A DNA stretch of 64,000 nt from Pygmaiobacter massiliensis (lineage in GTDB: Bacteria; Bacillota; Clostridia; Oscillospirales; Ruminococcaceae). The notes under the pieces were generated by a model. It saw only the letters and a list, made by a program, of their open reading frames with translations. It made no database searches and had not been told where the DNA came from. Numbering within the stretch: position 1 is the first letter of the stretch; each line of letters starts with the position of its first letter. Made by a program: the position numbers and the translations under genes. The DNA lies in assembly GCF_900199435.1 (NCBI RefSeq), contig NZ_OAML01000002.1, forward strand, positions 851,291 to 915,290, written 5' to 3'. Shown here piece by piece: positions 51,142-59,804 of this stretch.

Positions 51142-54100
51142 ATGCCCAAAATCACGTTTAAGTTATTGCAGACCCCGCTTATTTTATTAGACGATAAGGT
51201 TGTGCAGTTGCCTTTCAAAAAAGCCGAGGCGCTGCTTTACTGTCTTGCTATCAAAAAAAACATGACACGAGAACAGGCGGCTGCTTTGCTTTGGGATGCA
51301 GACGATGCACAGGTTTCAAAGAAAAACCTGCGGCACACCCTTTATACCATTAAAAAGGCTTTTGATTTAGAGGTCATCGTTTCTCCTAAAAAGCCCCTCC
51401 TTGCACTTAATCCAGAGTTTACTTATGACATTGATTATGACCGTTTTTTGGCAAGCGATGGCCTCGAGCTTTACGAGAACGAATTATTGCAGGGCTTTGA
51501 TTTAAAAAATGCAGAAGCATTCGAGGAGTGGCTCGCTTTGGAGCGCACCTCTTTAAAAGACAGCTATCTGCGGCGCTTGTACGACCGAATGCTGCAAACC
51601 CCGCAAAGTAATGTTTCTGCGATGGAGTCACTCTTTTTCCGATATACTAAAGAAGATCCGCTGGAAGAGCGCATCTATCTGCTGATGATGGAATGCTATC
51701 AGAAGAATAATCTTTTCCACAAAGGCATCAAAGTTTACCAAAACATCAGCAAACTGCTGAATAACGAGCTGCGTATTGCCCCGTGTGCCGAGCTGACTAC
51801 CCTGCACCGTGAACTGTTGAGCTCGTGGACAGAATCCAGCACTGCCGACCCAGAGCCGGAGGCCACCCCTATTATTGGGCGCACCCAAGAGATGCAGTAT
51901 CTAATGAAAGCATATCACTCATTTTTGCTTGGCAACCCTACCGCCATCTGCCTTCTAGGCGATAATGGCGTAGGCAAAACCTATTTGATGAACCACTTTT
52001 TAGATAATGTGGACGGCGATGCCTGCATCGTGCTGCGCACCATCTGCTTTCAGGCAGAACGCGAATTTACGTTGCAGCCCTGGAACAGCATTATGCTTCA
52101 GCTTGACAGCTACATACGCAAAAACAATATCCATGTACCAGCCAGCTACATGAGCCATATCAGCAACCTGTTTCCGCTGTTTGGCGATAACGCACTTTCT
52201 TCCCAGGTGCCGGAAGACGTAATGACCTCGTACAACTACCGCACCACCCGCAACAGTATTTTAAAGTTATTTTCGCTGATTGGTGAAGAAACCCCAATTG
52301 TTTTGTTTTTTGACAACCTGCAATTTATGGATACGCTGAGCCTGGAACTGCTTTCGCTGATTATCCGCGAGCGCAACCCGAACCTTTTCTGCATCGGCAC
52401 CTGCCTGGATGTGCAGCCGCCTTTGGTGCAAAAGCAGCTAAATGCGCTGATTCGAGAAAAGTTTTTGACGCAGCTTGTGCTGGAGCCTTTCACCGAGCAG
52501 GCAGTGGGCCAGATTATTGCCGACCGCTTAGGTGCCGGCGCGCTCAACGAGCAGATTATCCACCACATTTATCAGGATTCTGAGGGCAATGGCTTCTTTC
52601 TGGATATGCTGCTTAGCTACCTTTCAAGCGATGGAACCAACAAGCTTTCGCTGCCTGCAAATCCGCAGGAGATTTTGCTGGAACGGGTAGAGGAGCTTTC
52701 CACCGATTCTCGCCAGATGCTCGATACCATTTCCATCTGTCCAGGGTACATTACACTGGAAATCGTCGAGTTTATCTTTAACCGCGACACGCTCGAAATT
52801 ATCGAATTGATTGACGACCTCAAGCAGCACGGACTGGTAAGAGAAAAGGTTGCAGAGGGACAGATTCGTTTCCAGTTCCGACACAACAAGATGCAGGATT
52901 TCGTACACTCTCTGCTCTCGCCTGCAAAGCGCCGACTGTTACACGCACGCGTTGCCACCTATTACGAGCAAGCAGCCATTCTGCACAATAACTCGTGGTA
53001 TCAAAGCCTGCTTTACCATTACGCGCAGGCTGGCAACGATGCAAAAGTGCTGCAATACAAAATTTTGAGCCTTGCCGATTATTCTCGGTTTAATTACGAG
53101 CTTTACCCCATTTTGCAGCCACAGAAGGACTCGGATTTGGAAGCACCCAAACAGCTGACCACCTACTTTGACCAATTAACCGCCGAACTGATTCGCCTGT
53201 ACAATTATCAGCCCAGTGCCATGGATTTCAGCGAACTGGAAAGCCGCCTTTATCTCGTCGTAGGCAAATACTATATCTCGCAGGGCGAATATAAAAAAGG
53301 CATCGAGGCAATTCACCGCGGGCTTGCACAAAATCGTTATCTCGAAGAGCATCCCGAAATTCACATTTCTTACCTGCGTCAACTTACTTTCTACGGCATA
53401 CAGACCTGGAATACCGAGTTGATGCGCGAAAACATCGAAAAAAGTATGGGCATCGCTTCGGCACACCGGCTAAATACCGAGTGCGCGACCGAATGTCGCC
53501 TTTATGGACTCTATCTTTCGATGTGCGGACGTTATGAGGAAGCCCGCGAAAAATTGCATCAGGCAATTACCCTGTTCCAGACCTCGCCGTTGGAAGGCCA
53601 AAACTATGCACTGAACGTGGCGGCTTGCTACAACTATCTCGGCGAAGCAGAGCGCAAGCAGGGCCACTTTGCGGCTTCTTTGGACTTTTACGACCGTGCT
53701 ATCGAAATTTGCAGTGACCGCCGCTATCCTCAAAACCCCACTTTCTTTTCAAACAAAGCCCGCAGCCTATGGGCACTTGGGCAAAAAGAAGAAGCCGCTT
53801 CCGTATTTTTGCGTGCCAGTGATCTGTATGACGCCTCTACCATTCTTGTTGGGCGTGCAATTGCCAAGTCATATTGTGCGCGGGTTTACGCTGTACGCGG
53901 CGATGCAAAAAGTGCGCTTAAACTTTTGGAGGAAGCAAAAAACAGTGCTCAGATGATTCGTTCGCCGTTCTCTCTTGGCATCGTTGCGCACACACAAGCT
54001 GTACTGTTAAAACTGTACCCCGAAATCTTCACTGCCGCTCTCCAGCATTCTGCGGCGGATTATGAAGCAGCTGCCAAAGAACTGCTTGGCCCGCTGCCCG

Positions 54101-54150
54101 GCGCCTACGAGCTAGAGGAACAACTGGACCCAGTACCCGCAGTATTATAA
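51142..54150 (+). CDS. SARP-type (BTAD-AAA-TPR) transcriptional activator, probable hut regulator
   Basis: Predicted 1002-residue regulator. Order: an OmpR-like winged-helix (about 1-95) ending near the wing; a bacterial transcriptional activation domain BTAD (about 100-235) containing ENELLQGFDLKNAEAFEEWL; a STAND/AAA ATPase with Walker A GDNGVGKT (273-280) and Walker B IVLFFDNLQF (near 386); then C-terminal helical TPR repeats (about 620-990). This is the AfsR/large-SARP layout. It is divergent from hutU and has AAGGAGG before ATG 51142. Direct repeats at the hutU and hutH promoters have the SARP arrangement. The ATPase and TPR parts probably sense histidine or urocanate. Confidence 0.85.
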   Translation: MPKITFKLLQTPLILLDDKVVQLPFKKAEALLYCLAIKKNMTREQAAALLWDADDAQVSKKNLRHTLYTIKKAFDLEVIVSPKKPLLALNPEFTYDIDYDRFLASDGLELYENELLQGFDLKNAEAFEEWLALERTSLKDSYLRRLYDRMLQTPQSNVSAMESLFFRYTKEDPLEERIYLLMMECYQKNNLFHKGIKVYQNISKLLNNELRIAPCAELTTLHRELLSSWTESSTADPEPEATPIIGRTQEMQYLMKAYHSFLLGNPTAICLLGDNGVGKTYLMNHFLDNVDGDACIVLRTICFQAEREFTLQPWNSIMLQLDSYIRKNNIHVPASYMSHISNLFPLFGDNALSSQVPEDVMTSYNYRTTRNSILKLFSLIGEETPIVLFFDNLQFMDTLSLELLSLIIRERNPNLFCIGTCLDVQPPLVQKQLNALIREKFLTQLVLEPFTEQAVGQIIADRLGAGALNEQIIHHIYQDSEGNGFFLDMLLSYLSSDGTNKLSLPANPQEILLERVEELSTDSRQMLDTISICPGYITLEIVEFIFNRDTLEIIELIDDLKQHGLVREKVAEGQIRFQFRHNKMQDFVHSLLSPAKRRLLHARVATYYEQAAILHNNSWYQSLLYHYAQAGNDAKVLQYKILSLADYSRFNYELYPILQPQKDSDLEAPKQLTTYFDQLTAELIRLYNYQPSAMDFSELESRLYLVVGKYYISQGEYKKGIEAIHRGLAQNRYLEEHPEIHISYLRQLTFYGIQTWNTELMRENIEKSMGIASAHRLNTECATECRLYGLYLSMCGRYEEAREKLHQAITLFQTSPLEGQNYALNVAACYNYLGEAERKQGHFAASLDFYDRAIEICSDRRYPQNPTFFSNKARSLWALGQKEEAASVFLRASDLYDASTILVGRAIAKSYCARVYAVRGDAKSALKLLEEAKNSAQMIRSPFSLGIVAHTQAVLLKLYPEIFTAALQHSAADYEAAAKELLGPLPGAYELEEQLDPVPAVL

Positions 54151-54247
54151 ACGAAAAAAAGACGCTTTTATGGTATCGTCAAGGTAAGATGATTTGCTGT
54201 AAATGCGAAGAGCAAATTCTGACATTACAACAGGAAAGGACGTTCGT

Positions 54248-55036
54248 ATGAAGCTCTCTTTTTACCTTGCCGACCCCGCAGGCAATTTGACGATTTTCGT
54301 GACCACGCCTGTCCCCCCGCAAGATATTGCACCAATTGCTGCGCGGCTGCTGGCCCTGCCCGAATACCATGCCGAGCAGGTGGCATTTCAGGTATCGCCG
54401 CAGCAAGGCGGCGCGGGCAGAATCCAAATGATGGGCGGTGAATTTTGTGGCAATGCCACCCGCAGCTTCGGCTATCTGCTTAGTATGCTTTCCCCTGCTC
54501 ACCCGCAAACGGTGGCAGTAGAAATCAGTGGTGCAGAACTGCCGCTGACAGTGGAAATTGACCACAAAAAAGGCACCTGCAAAACGCAGATGCCTTTACT
54601 CGCCGAAACCAAAACGGTTACTTATCTTGGCGAAACGTTCGATGTCATGATTTTTGATGGCATTGTACATACTATTGTTCCGGGCCAGCCCCGCACAGAA
54701 GAGTTTGTGCGGGGGCTGATTGCCGCAGTGCAGCAAATGGCGCCGAGCGATGCGTACGGTGTAATGTTCCTCACCGCGCCAGACCAGCTAGTGCCTGCCG
54801 TTTATGTTTGCGACACCCACTCTCTTGTATGGGAGAGTAGCTGTGGCAGTGGCTCGATTGCCTGTGCCACACATTTGGCTTTGCCGCTGCCAGGCGGCAC
54901 TTATGAGTATGAGTTCCATCAGCCCGGCGGTATTATCGAGGCAACTGTTGGCATTAAAAACGGCAAGGTTATCCTTTGCCAAATGGGCGGGCCGGTTGCA
55001 ATATCTCCGCTGATGACAGCAGATGTGGCACTATAA
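54248..55036 (+). CDS. DapF-like amino acid epimerase, candidate histidine racemase
   Basis: Predicted 262-residue PLP-independent epimerase with two similar halves. The two catalytic Cys are in MMGGEFCGNATRSFG (near 81) and ESSCGSGSIACATH (near 205). Diaminopimelate epimerases have the same pair, but this protein is closer in layout to CntK-like histidine racemases as I recall them. It follows the SARP gene and faces hutD, so D-/L-histidine interconversion fits. ATG 54248 has AAAGGA upstream. Not proven; an amino acid racemase with other specificity is possible. Confidence 0.72.
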   Translation: MKLSFYLADPAGNLTIFVTTPVPPQDIAPIAARLLALPEYHAEQVAFQVSPQQGGAGRIQMMGGEFCGNATRSFGYLLSMLSPAHPQTVAVEISGAELPLTVEIDHKKGTCKTQMPLLAETKTVTYLGETFDVMIFDGIVHTIVPGQPRTEEFVRGLIAAVQQMAPSDAYGVMFLTAPDQLVPAVYVCDTHSLVWESSCGSGSIACATHLALPLPGGTYEYEFHQPGGIIEATVGIKNGKVILCQMGGPVAISPLMTADVAL

Positions 55037-55609
55037 CGCCAGGTGGCTCACAGCCAGCTTCATCTGTTTACCGGTGGCTGGCCGCACTGCAATTGTCTCT
55101 CCGCTATAATCTTCTATGACCATGAGTTCGGTTTCGCCGAGTTCATGGTCATTTATTTTCCCGCTGCCTGCTATCACGTACAGTACAATCATCTCTTTGC
55201 CAAGCATTTCAGGCATCAACAGATCGGTGTCGCCTTCTGCTTCCACGCAGGAAAGGCGCCCTTTTGCGCCGTTGCAGGTCATCAGGTTAAAGTCCCGCAC
55301 TTTGCCATAGCTTTCGGTTTCCCACTCACCGGGAAAAGCATCAACATCTGCAAACGGACGCATCACTCTTTCGCGATGGCCTTTATGAACCAGTTTCATT
55401 TCACCCTCAAGCAGCATCAGCTTGCGTTGTACCCCTGGCAGCGAAGTAAACATCGAGTGCTCTACCTCCACCGTCGCGCTGCTGATGCGCACATCAAAGC
55501 GCCGCGCGGAATAGTCGCCATCGGGCGGGTAAATAAACAGCTCTGTGGTCTTGCCGCCAGACCATTCGGTCGTTTTGTAGTCCATGCTGTTTTTGATTGT
55601 CATCTTCAT
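55031..55609 (-). CDS. hutD: HutD/Ves family protein
   Basis: Predicted 192-residue cupin-fold protein of the HutD/Ves family. Conserved: TEWSGGKTTELFIYPPDG near 14-31, FDVRISSATVE near 40 and LPGVQRKLMLLEGE near 57. HutD is found in hut loci and thought to limit histidine degradation, perhaps by binding formylglutamate or a related ligand; mechanism unknown. Its TAG directly abuts the TAA of the epimerase gene on the other strand. Located between the epimerase and the permease genes. Confidence 0.9.
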   Translation of the reverse strand: MKMTIKNSMDYKTTEWSGGKTTELFIYPPDGDYSARRFDVRISSATVEVEHSMFTSLPGVQRKLMLLEGEMKLVHKGHRERVMRPFADVDAFPGEWETESYGKVRDFNLMTCNGAKGRLSCVEAEGDTDLLMPEMLGKEMIVLYVIAGSGKINDHELGETELMVIEDYSGETIAVRPATGKQMKLAVSHLAL

Positions 55610-55735
55610 CTCTCAAGCCATCTCTTTCTCTGAATTTGTCTCAGTTTGGAATTTATTGCAATCCGCTTTCTCTGTAATAAAAGCACAGAAACCTCGATTT
55701 AAAGCATTCATCACAATTTGTCTTTTAAGGCGAGA

Positions 55736-55763
55736 AAACCTGACACAGAAGTGTCAGGTTTTC
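55736..55763. terminator. Terminator between hutM-type permease and hutD
   Basis: Perfect 12-bp stem AAAACCTGACAC/GTGTCAGGTTTT with AGAA loop, 11 nt after the permease stop. Confidence 0.85.
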
Positions 55764-55774
55764 TTCGCTTCACA

Positions 55775-57073
55775 TTACAGGAACTGAGCACCAATGATCG
55801 CGGCAATCATCAGCGGAATGTTGTAGTGCAGGAATGTCGGTACGCAGGTATCCCAAATATGGTTGTGCTGACCGTCTGCATTCAAACCACTCGTTGGTCC
55901 AAGCGTGGTGTCAGAAGCGGGCGAACCTGCATCGCCGAGCGCTGCCGCAGCAGACATCAGAAGGATGGTTGCTGCCGGGCTGAAACCGATTTGCTGGCAA
56001 AGGGGTACGTACAGAACTGCAAGAACAGGCACAGTGCCAAAAGAAGTACCGATACCCATCGTAACCAGCAGGCCGATGAGGGTAATCATAGTAGCTGCAA
56101 CCAGTTTGCTGCCACCCATCAGGCTAACAGAACCCTGAACCAGTGCGTCAACCGCGCCAGTGTCTTTTAACACCTGGCCGAAGCCGCCTGCTACCAGCAT
56201 AACAAAGGCGATAAAGCCCATCAGTTTAATGCCGCCGGCAAACTGGTCGTCCAACTCGTTGAATTTGATAGCGCCGGTGAGAATCATAACGAGCAAGCCG
56301 CCCATCGCAGCAATCGGCAGAGAGCTGAATTTCAGCTGAAGACCGACCATGACCAGAATGGCAATAATCGTAAACCAATGGCGAGGCTGAAGTTTCATTT
56401 CTTCTTCGCTCATCACATGGTCAGAAACCAGAACATCCTGGTATTCGCGAGGTTTCCGATAGGAGATAAAAAGCGCAATGCACAGACCTACGATCATTGC
56501 AATGCCAAGAATCCAGTTAACTCTCCAGACATCACTCACTTTTACAGGCATGCCGTTTGCAGTCATGTTATCTGCAATGATGCCCTGGAAAATGAGGCCG
56601 AAGCCAATCGGTAAGGTGATGTACGGTGCTTTCAAACCGAAAGCCAGTGCGCAAGCGGCACCACGACGGTCGATTTTAAGCTTGTTCATCAAAATAAGCA
56701 TCGGGGGAATCAAGATGGGAATGAAAGCAATATGTACCGGAATTGCGTTCTGCGAAAGGCAGGCGATGATGACAAGCGAGAACAGAAGCACCATTTTTTT
56801 GTCGCCAATGGCTTTGGTCAGCTTCTGTCCAAGAATGTCAACAATGCCGGTAGTGGCCATTGCAGTTGCAAAGGTACCCAGCAGAACATAGGCCAGCGCC
56901 GTTTCTGCGTTGCTGCCGAAGCCAGCAAGCAAAGAGCCCATTGTACCCATAAGGCCCAGGCCACCTACCAGACCACCGGCGAAAAGAGAGATGAGCATTG
57001 CAAACAGAATGTTCATCTTGAGAAGGCAAAGCACGCATAACAGAACCACAGCTACAATTACAGGGTTTAACAT
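55775..57073 (-). CDS. YuiF-type permease of the hut locus (probable histidine transporter)
   Basis: Predicted 432-residue permease, ten to twelve helices. Same signatures as the paralogue at 29168-30472: PVHIAFIPILIPPML near 130, GIGTSFGTVPVLAVLYVPL near 340 and DAGSPASDTTLGPTSG near 395. ATG at 57073 has GGAGGAAG 8 nt upstream; the longer frame is rejected. Downstream of hutH in the same operon, so histidine uptake is likely, in line with B. subtilis YuiF. A hairpin lies between it and hutH. Confidence 0.85.
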   Translation of the reverse strand: MLNPVIVAVVLLCVLCLLKMNILFAMLISLFAGGLVGGLGLMGTMGSLLAGFGSNAETALAYVLLGTFATAMATTGIVDILGQKLTKAIGDKKMVLLFSLVIIACLSQNAIPVHIAFIPILIPPMLILMNKLKIDRRGAACALAFGLKAPYITLPIGFGLIFQGIIADNMTANGMPVKVSDVWRVNWILGIAMIVGLCIALFISYRKPREYQDVLVSDHVMSEEEMKLQPRHWFTIIAILVMVGLQLKFSSLPIAAMGGLLVMILTGAIKFNELDDQFAGGIKLMGFIAFVMLVAGGFGQVLKDTGAVDALVQGSVSLMGGSKLVAATMITLIGLLVTMGIGTSFGTVPVLAVLYVPLCQQIGFSPAATILLMSAAAALGDAGSPASDTTLGPTSGLNADGQHNHIWDTCVPTFLHYNIPLMIAAIIGAQFL

Positions 57074-57130
57074 GTTTTCTTCCTCCATTTCATTTTTTAT
57101 CAAATTTAGTCTGCTAAAAAGCAGCCACAA

Positions 57131-57180
57131 ACCGCCGGTGCGTACACCATCTTGCAGGTGATGGTTTGGCACCGTGCGGT
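57131..57180 (-). other. Intercistronic hairpin between hutH and the permease gene
   Basis: Arms ACCGC..GGTGC and GCACC..GCGGT with an inner ACCATC/GATGGT pairing; no T-run. Could set relative mRNA stability. Confidence 0.5.
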
Positions 57181-57209
57181 TGCCGCCCGGCTGCCTTTAG
57201 GGCGCAAGA

Positions 57210-58739
57210 CTAAAATTCAATCGCAGAAGCGGACTTTTCCACACTTTCCACAAGGCTGCCATCAATGATGGTTTCCTCGCATTTGTTGATGTCCTCATAA
57301 AGCGGACGATCTTCTTCCAGTTTCGCAACCTGTGCACGGATGATATCGTATGCTGGTTTGGTGCCAACACCCATCCCTTTATCGCCACGCATATCAATGG
57401 CCTGGCAGGCGCACATCAGTTCCATTGCAAGTACACGGCGTGCATTGCCCAAAATCTCACGTGCTTTACGTGCGGCAATGGTGCCCATGCTTACATGGTC
57501 TTCCTGGTTTGCAGAAGACGGAATGCTATCGACACTGGCAGGGTGAGCCAGCACTTTATTTTCAGAAACAAGCGCAGCAGCCGAGTACTGCACAATCATA
57601 AATCCAGAGTTTACACCACCATCTTTGGTGAGGAAAGCAGGCAGACCACTGAGTGCCGGGTTAACGAGACGCTCGATGCGGCGCTCAGAAACGTTTGCAA
57701 GCTCTGCAACCGCAATACCCAGGAAGTCGAACGGCAGTGCCATCGGCTGGCCATGGAAGTTGCCGCCGGAGATGCCTTCCATGGTATCTTTAAGGATAAT
57801 CGGGTTGTCAGTAACCGCATTGATTTCAATTTCAACTTTCTGTTTGACGAAGTTGATCGCATCCTTGCTTGCACCGTGAATCTGTGGTACGCAGCGCAGA
57901 GAGTAAGCGTCCTGCACACGAATCTGGCCCTGACGGGTGGTATTTTTACTGCCGTCAATCAGCTGTCTCAAGATGCGCGCAGTGTCCATCTGCCCTTTGT
58001 GCGGACGGATGACATGAATACGCGGATCCAGTGCATCTTCTACGCCGTTGTGTGCCTCAAAGCTGAGTGCTGCGGCGATGTCTGCAACTTTGATTAGCTC
58101 CAGTGCGTCATACACAGTCAGTGCGCCGGTTGCGGTCATAACCTGAGTGCCGTTAATCAGTGCAAGGCCTTCTTTAGCGCCCAGTTCAATCACGGGGATA
58201 CCTGCGCGGCGCATGGCTTCTCCGCCATCGAGAACTTCGCCCTGATACTCTGCTTTGCCAAGGCCAATCATCGGCAGCACTACATGAGCAAGCGGGGCAA
58301 GGTCGCCGGAAGCGCCAAGCGAGCCTTTTTGCGGAACAACAGGAGTAACGCCTTTGTTCAGCATATCAATCATGGTCTGGACAGTTTCCATTCTCGCGCC
58401 GGAGAAACCTTTGGCCAGATTGTTGATGCGAAGAAGGATGATGCCGCGCGCTGCATCACGCGGGAAGGGATCGCCAGCGCCAACAGCATGGGTTATGATG
58501 AGGTTTTTCTGCAACAGCTTGCATTCATCGGCATTGATTACAACATCGCTGAATTTACCAAACCCAGTGGTAACGCCATAGACCACGCGATCTTCGTCTA
58601 CAATCTGTTCTACCACTTTGCGAGATTCTTCAATATTGCGCTTCGCGGTGTCCGACAGGGCTACAGGGGCGTCGTGACGGCAAACCAGTGCAACCTCTTC
58701 CAGTGTCAAATCTTGACCGGTTAAAATTACTGTTTTCAT
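57210..58739 (-). CDS. hutH: Histidine ammonia-lyase
   Basis: Predicted 509-residue enzyme deaminating L-histidine to urocanate. The MIO prosthetic group forms from Ala-Ser-Gly at 143-145 in GSLGASGDLAPLAH; Tyr near 54 in VVYGVTTGFG is the catalytic base, and the conserved QEDHVSMG motif is near residue 415. Full length. ATG 58739 has AAAGGAG 9 nt upstream. First gene of the hutH-permease unit, controlled by a SARP-like promoter. Confidence 0.97.
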   Translation of the reverse strand: MKTVILTGQDLTLEEVALVCRHDAPVALSDTAKRNIEESRKVVEQIVDEDRVVYGVTTGFGKFSDVVINADECKLLQKNLIITHAVGAGDPFPRDAARGIILLRINNLAKGFSGARMETVQTMIDMLNKGVTPVVPQKGSLGASGDLAPLAHVVLPMIGLGKAEYQGEVLDGGEAMRRAGIPVIELGAKEGLALINGTQVMTATGALTVYDALELIKVADIAAALSFEAHNGVEDALDPRIHVIRPHKGQMDTARILRQLIDGSKNTTRQGQIRVQDAYSLRCVPQIHGASKDAINFVKQKVEIEINAVTDNPIILKDTMEGISGGNFHGQPMALPFDFLGIAVAELANVSERRIERLVNPALSGLPAFLTKDGGVNSGFMIVQYSAAALVSENKVLAHPASVDSIPSSANQEDHVSMGTIAARKAREILGNARRVLAMELMCACQAIDMRGDKGMGVGTKPAYDIIRAQVAKLEEDRPLYEDINKCEETIIDGSLVESVEKSASAIEF

Positions 58740-58804
58740 ATGTGCGATCTCCTTTATGTAATTTGTTTTAGTCAAAAATGTCATATTTTTTGTTCTTGGT
58801 TCAA

Positions 58805-58883
58805 ATTATACAGGCAGCGTGTCTAAAAATCGTCAAAAGCCTCCGGCTCGGTGCTGTGCTTTTGTAACGTTTATTGACGTTTT
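58805..58883 (-). promoter_or_regulatory. hutH promoter with SARP-like direct repeats
   Basis: Read on the minus strand: TTGACGA, 4 nt, TAGACAC (period 11 bp), then 8 nt (GCTGCCTG), then TATAAT (plus-strand ATTATA 58805-58810). A second pair with ACGT cores (plus 58867-58873 and 58877-58883, period 10) lies further upstream. The layout equals that of hutU. Confidence 0.8.
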
Positions 58884-59374
58884 TCTGAAATTTTCTAATT
58901 TACCTAATGATTTCTCTTCTTATTTTTACATATTTCACCGCAGAAAAAAAGAGAAATGGCTCATTTTTGCTTATTTTTGCATTTGACGCAGTTGGTCCCT
59001 TGTTCACGCACAATTACAGTTTTTTGTCTTTTATAAGTATATTAAGGTGCAAAATCAGGTTTTCGCAAGACTCGCTTTCTTTCGCCTTATTTTCTTTTCC
59101 GTGTTTCGCTGGATGGAATTCCATGTATTTTAGGATGTACAGACGAAAAAAAGATGAAACTTTATAACGGTAACGTACTAGTGTTTTATCGTTTTATTGT
59201 GGCTGCTGCTTTTCTTTTGTTTTGGTCACAATTGTAAACTTAAAGTTGCGGTTCAAAGTTCTACATTTTCGTTTCGATTTTACGTTTTTTTCTTTGCACC
59301 AGCAGCACAAAAAGCAGCTCTGCAAAAACAGCTTCGTAATTTTGCATAAAAGCATATTTTTTTCAAAAAAGGAC
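58884..59374. other. AT-rich intergenic region, no gene seen
   Basis: About 490 bp of AT-rich DNA between hut control sites and tRNA-Asn. Short frames lack ribosome sites. Confidence 0.4.
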
Positions 59375-59403
59375 TTGCAAATCAGCAATTTATGAGGTAT
59401 ACT
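59375..59403 (+). promoter_or_regulatory. Promoter of tRNA-Asn
   Basis: TTGCAA, 17-nt spacer, TATACT (59398-59403). Confidence 0.8.
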
Positions 59404-59423
59404 ATTGGGGCAGTAAAGAATAT

Positions 59424-59499
59424 TCCTCCTTAGCTCAGTCGGTAGAGCATGCGGCTGTTAACCGCAGGGTCGTTGGTTCGAGTCCAACAGGGGGAGCCA
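59424..59499 (+). tRNA. tRNA-Asn (anticodon GTT)
   Basis: Acceptor TCCTCCT/AGGGGGA with one G-T pair, discriminator G, encoded CCA. Anticodon stem around CTGTTAA gives GTT. D-arm GCTCAGTCGGTAGAGC, T-arm GGTTCGAGTCC are normal. Confidence 0.97.
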
Positions 59500-59504
59500 A
59501 ACGG

Positions 59505-59532
59505 AAGACACACTTTTTAGTGTGTCTTTTTT
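59505..59532 (+). terminator. Terminator of tRNA-Asn
   Basis: Stem AAGACACAC/GTGTGTCTT followed by TTTT. Confidence 0.85.
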
Positions 59533-59747
59533 GTTTGCCCTTTGCAAGCTTACTGGGCAACTTTTAAATAGCGAGATTAGCTACTTTTTCAACAACCAAG
59601 CAACATGATTCTTGCTTGTTGAAAGCTTTAAGTTATACCGGTCTGCAAATTCCAATAATTCGCTCTCGCCTTCTAGTTAGCCCCTTTCCGCCGACCAAAA
59701 ATCTTTAGCATCAACACCATGTGGTAACTCTCTAAAATATGAGATAA

Positions 59748-59786
59748 AAAAACCGGGCAGCCGCAATCTGTGGATGCCCGGTTTTT
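59748..59786. terminator. Terminator of the CofE-like gene
   Basis: Stem AAAAACCGGGCA/TGCCCGGTTTTT, bidirectional by composition, 19 nt after the gene's stop. Confidence 0.85.
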
Positions 59787-59804
59787 ATCAATTGTTTTTA
59801 TAAC

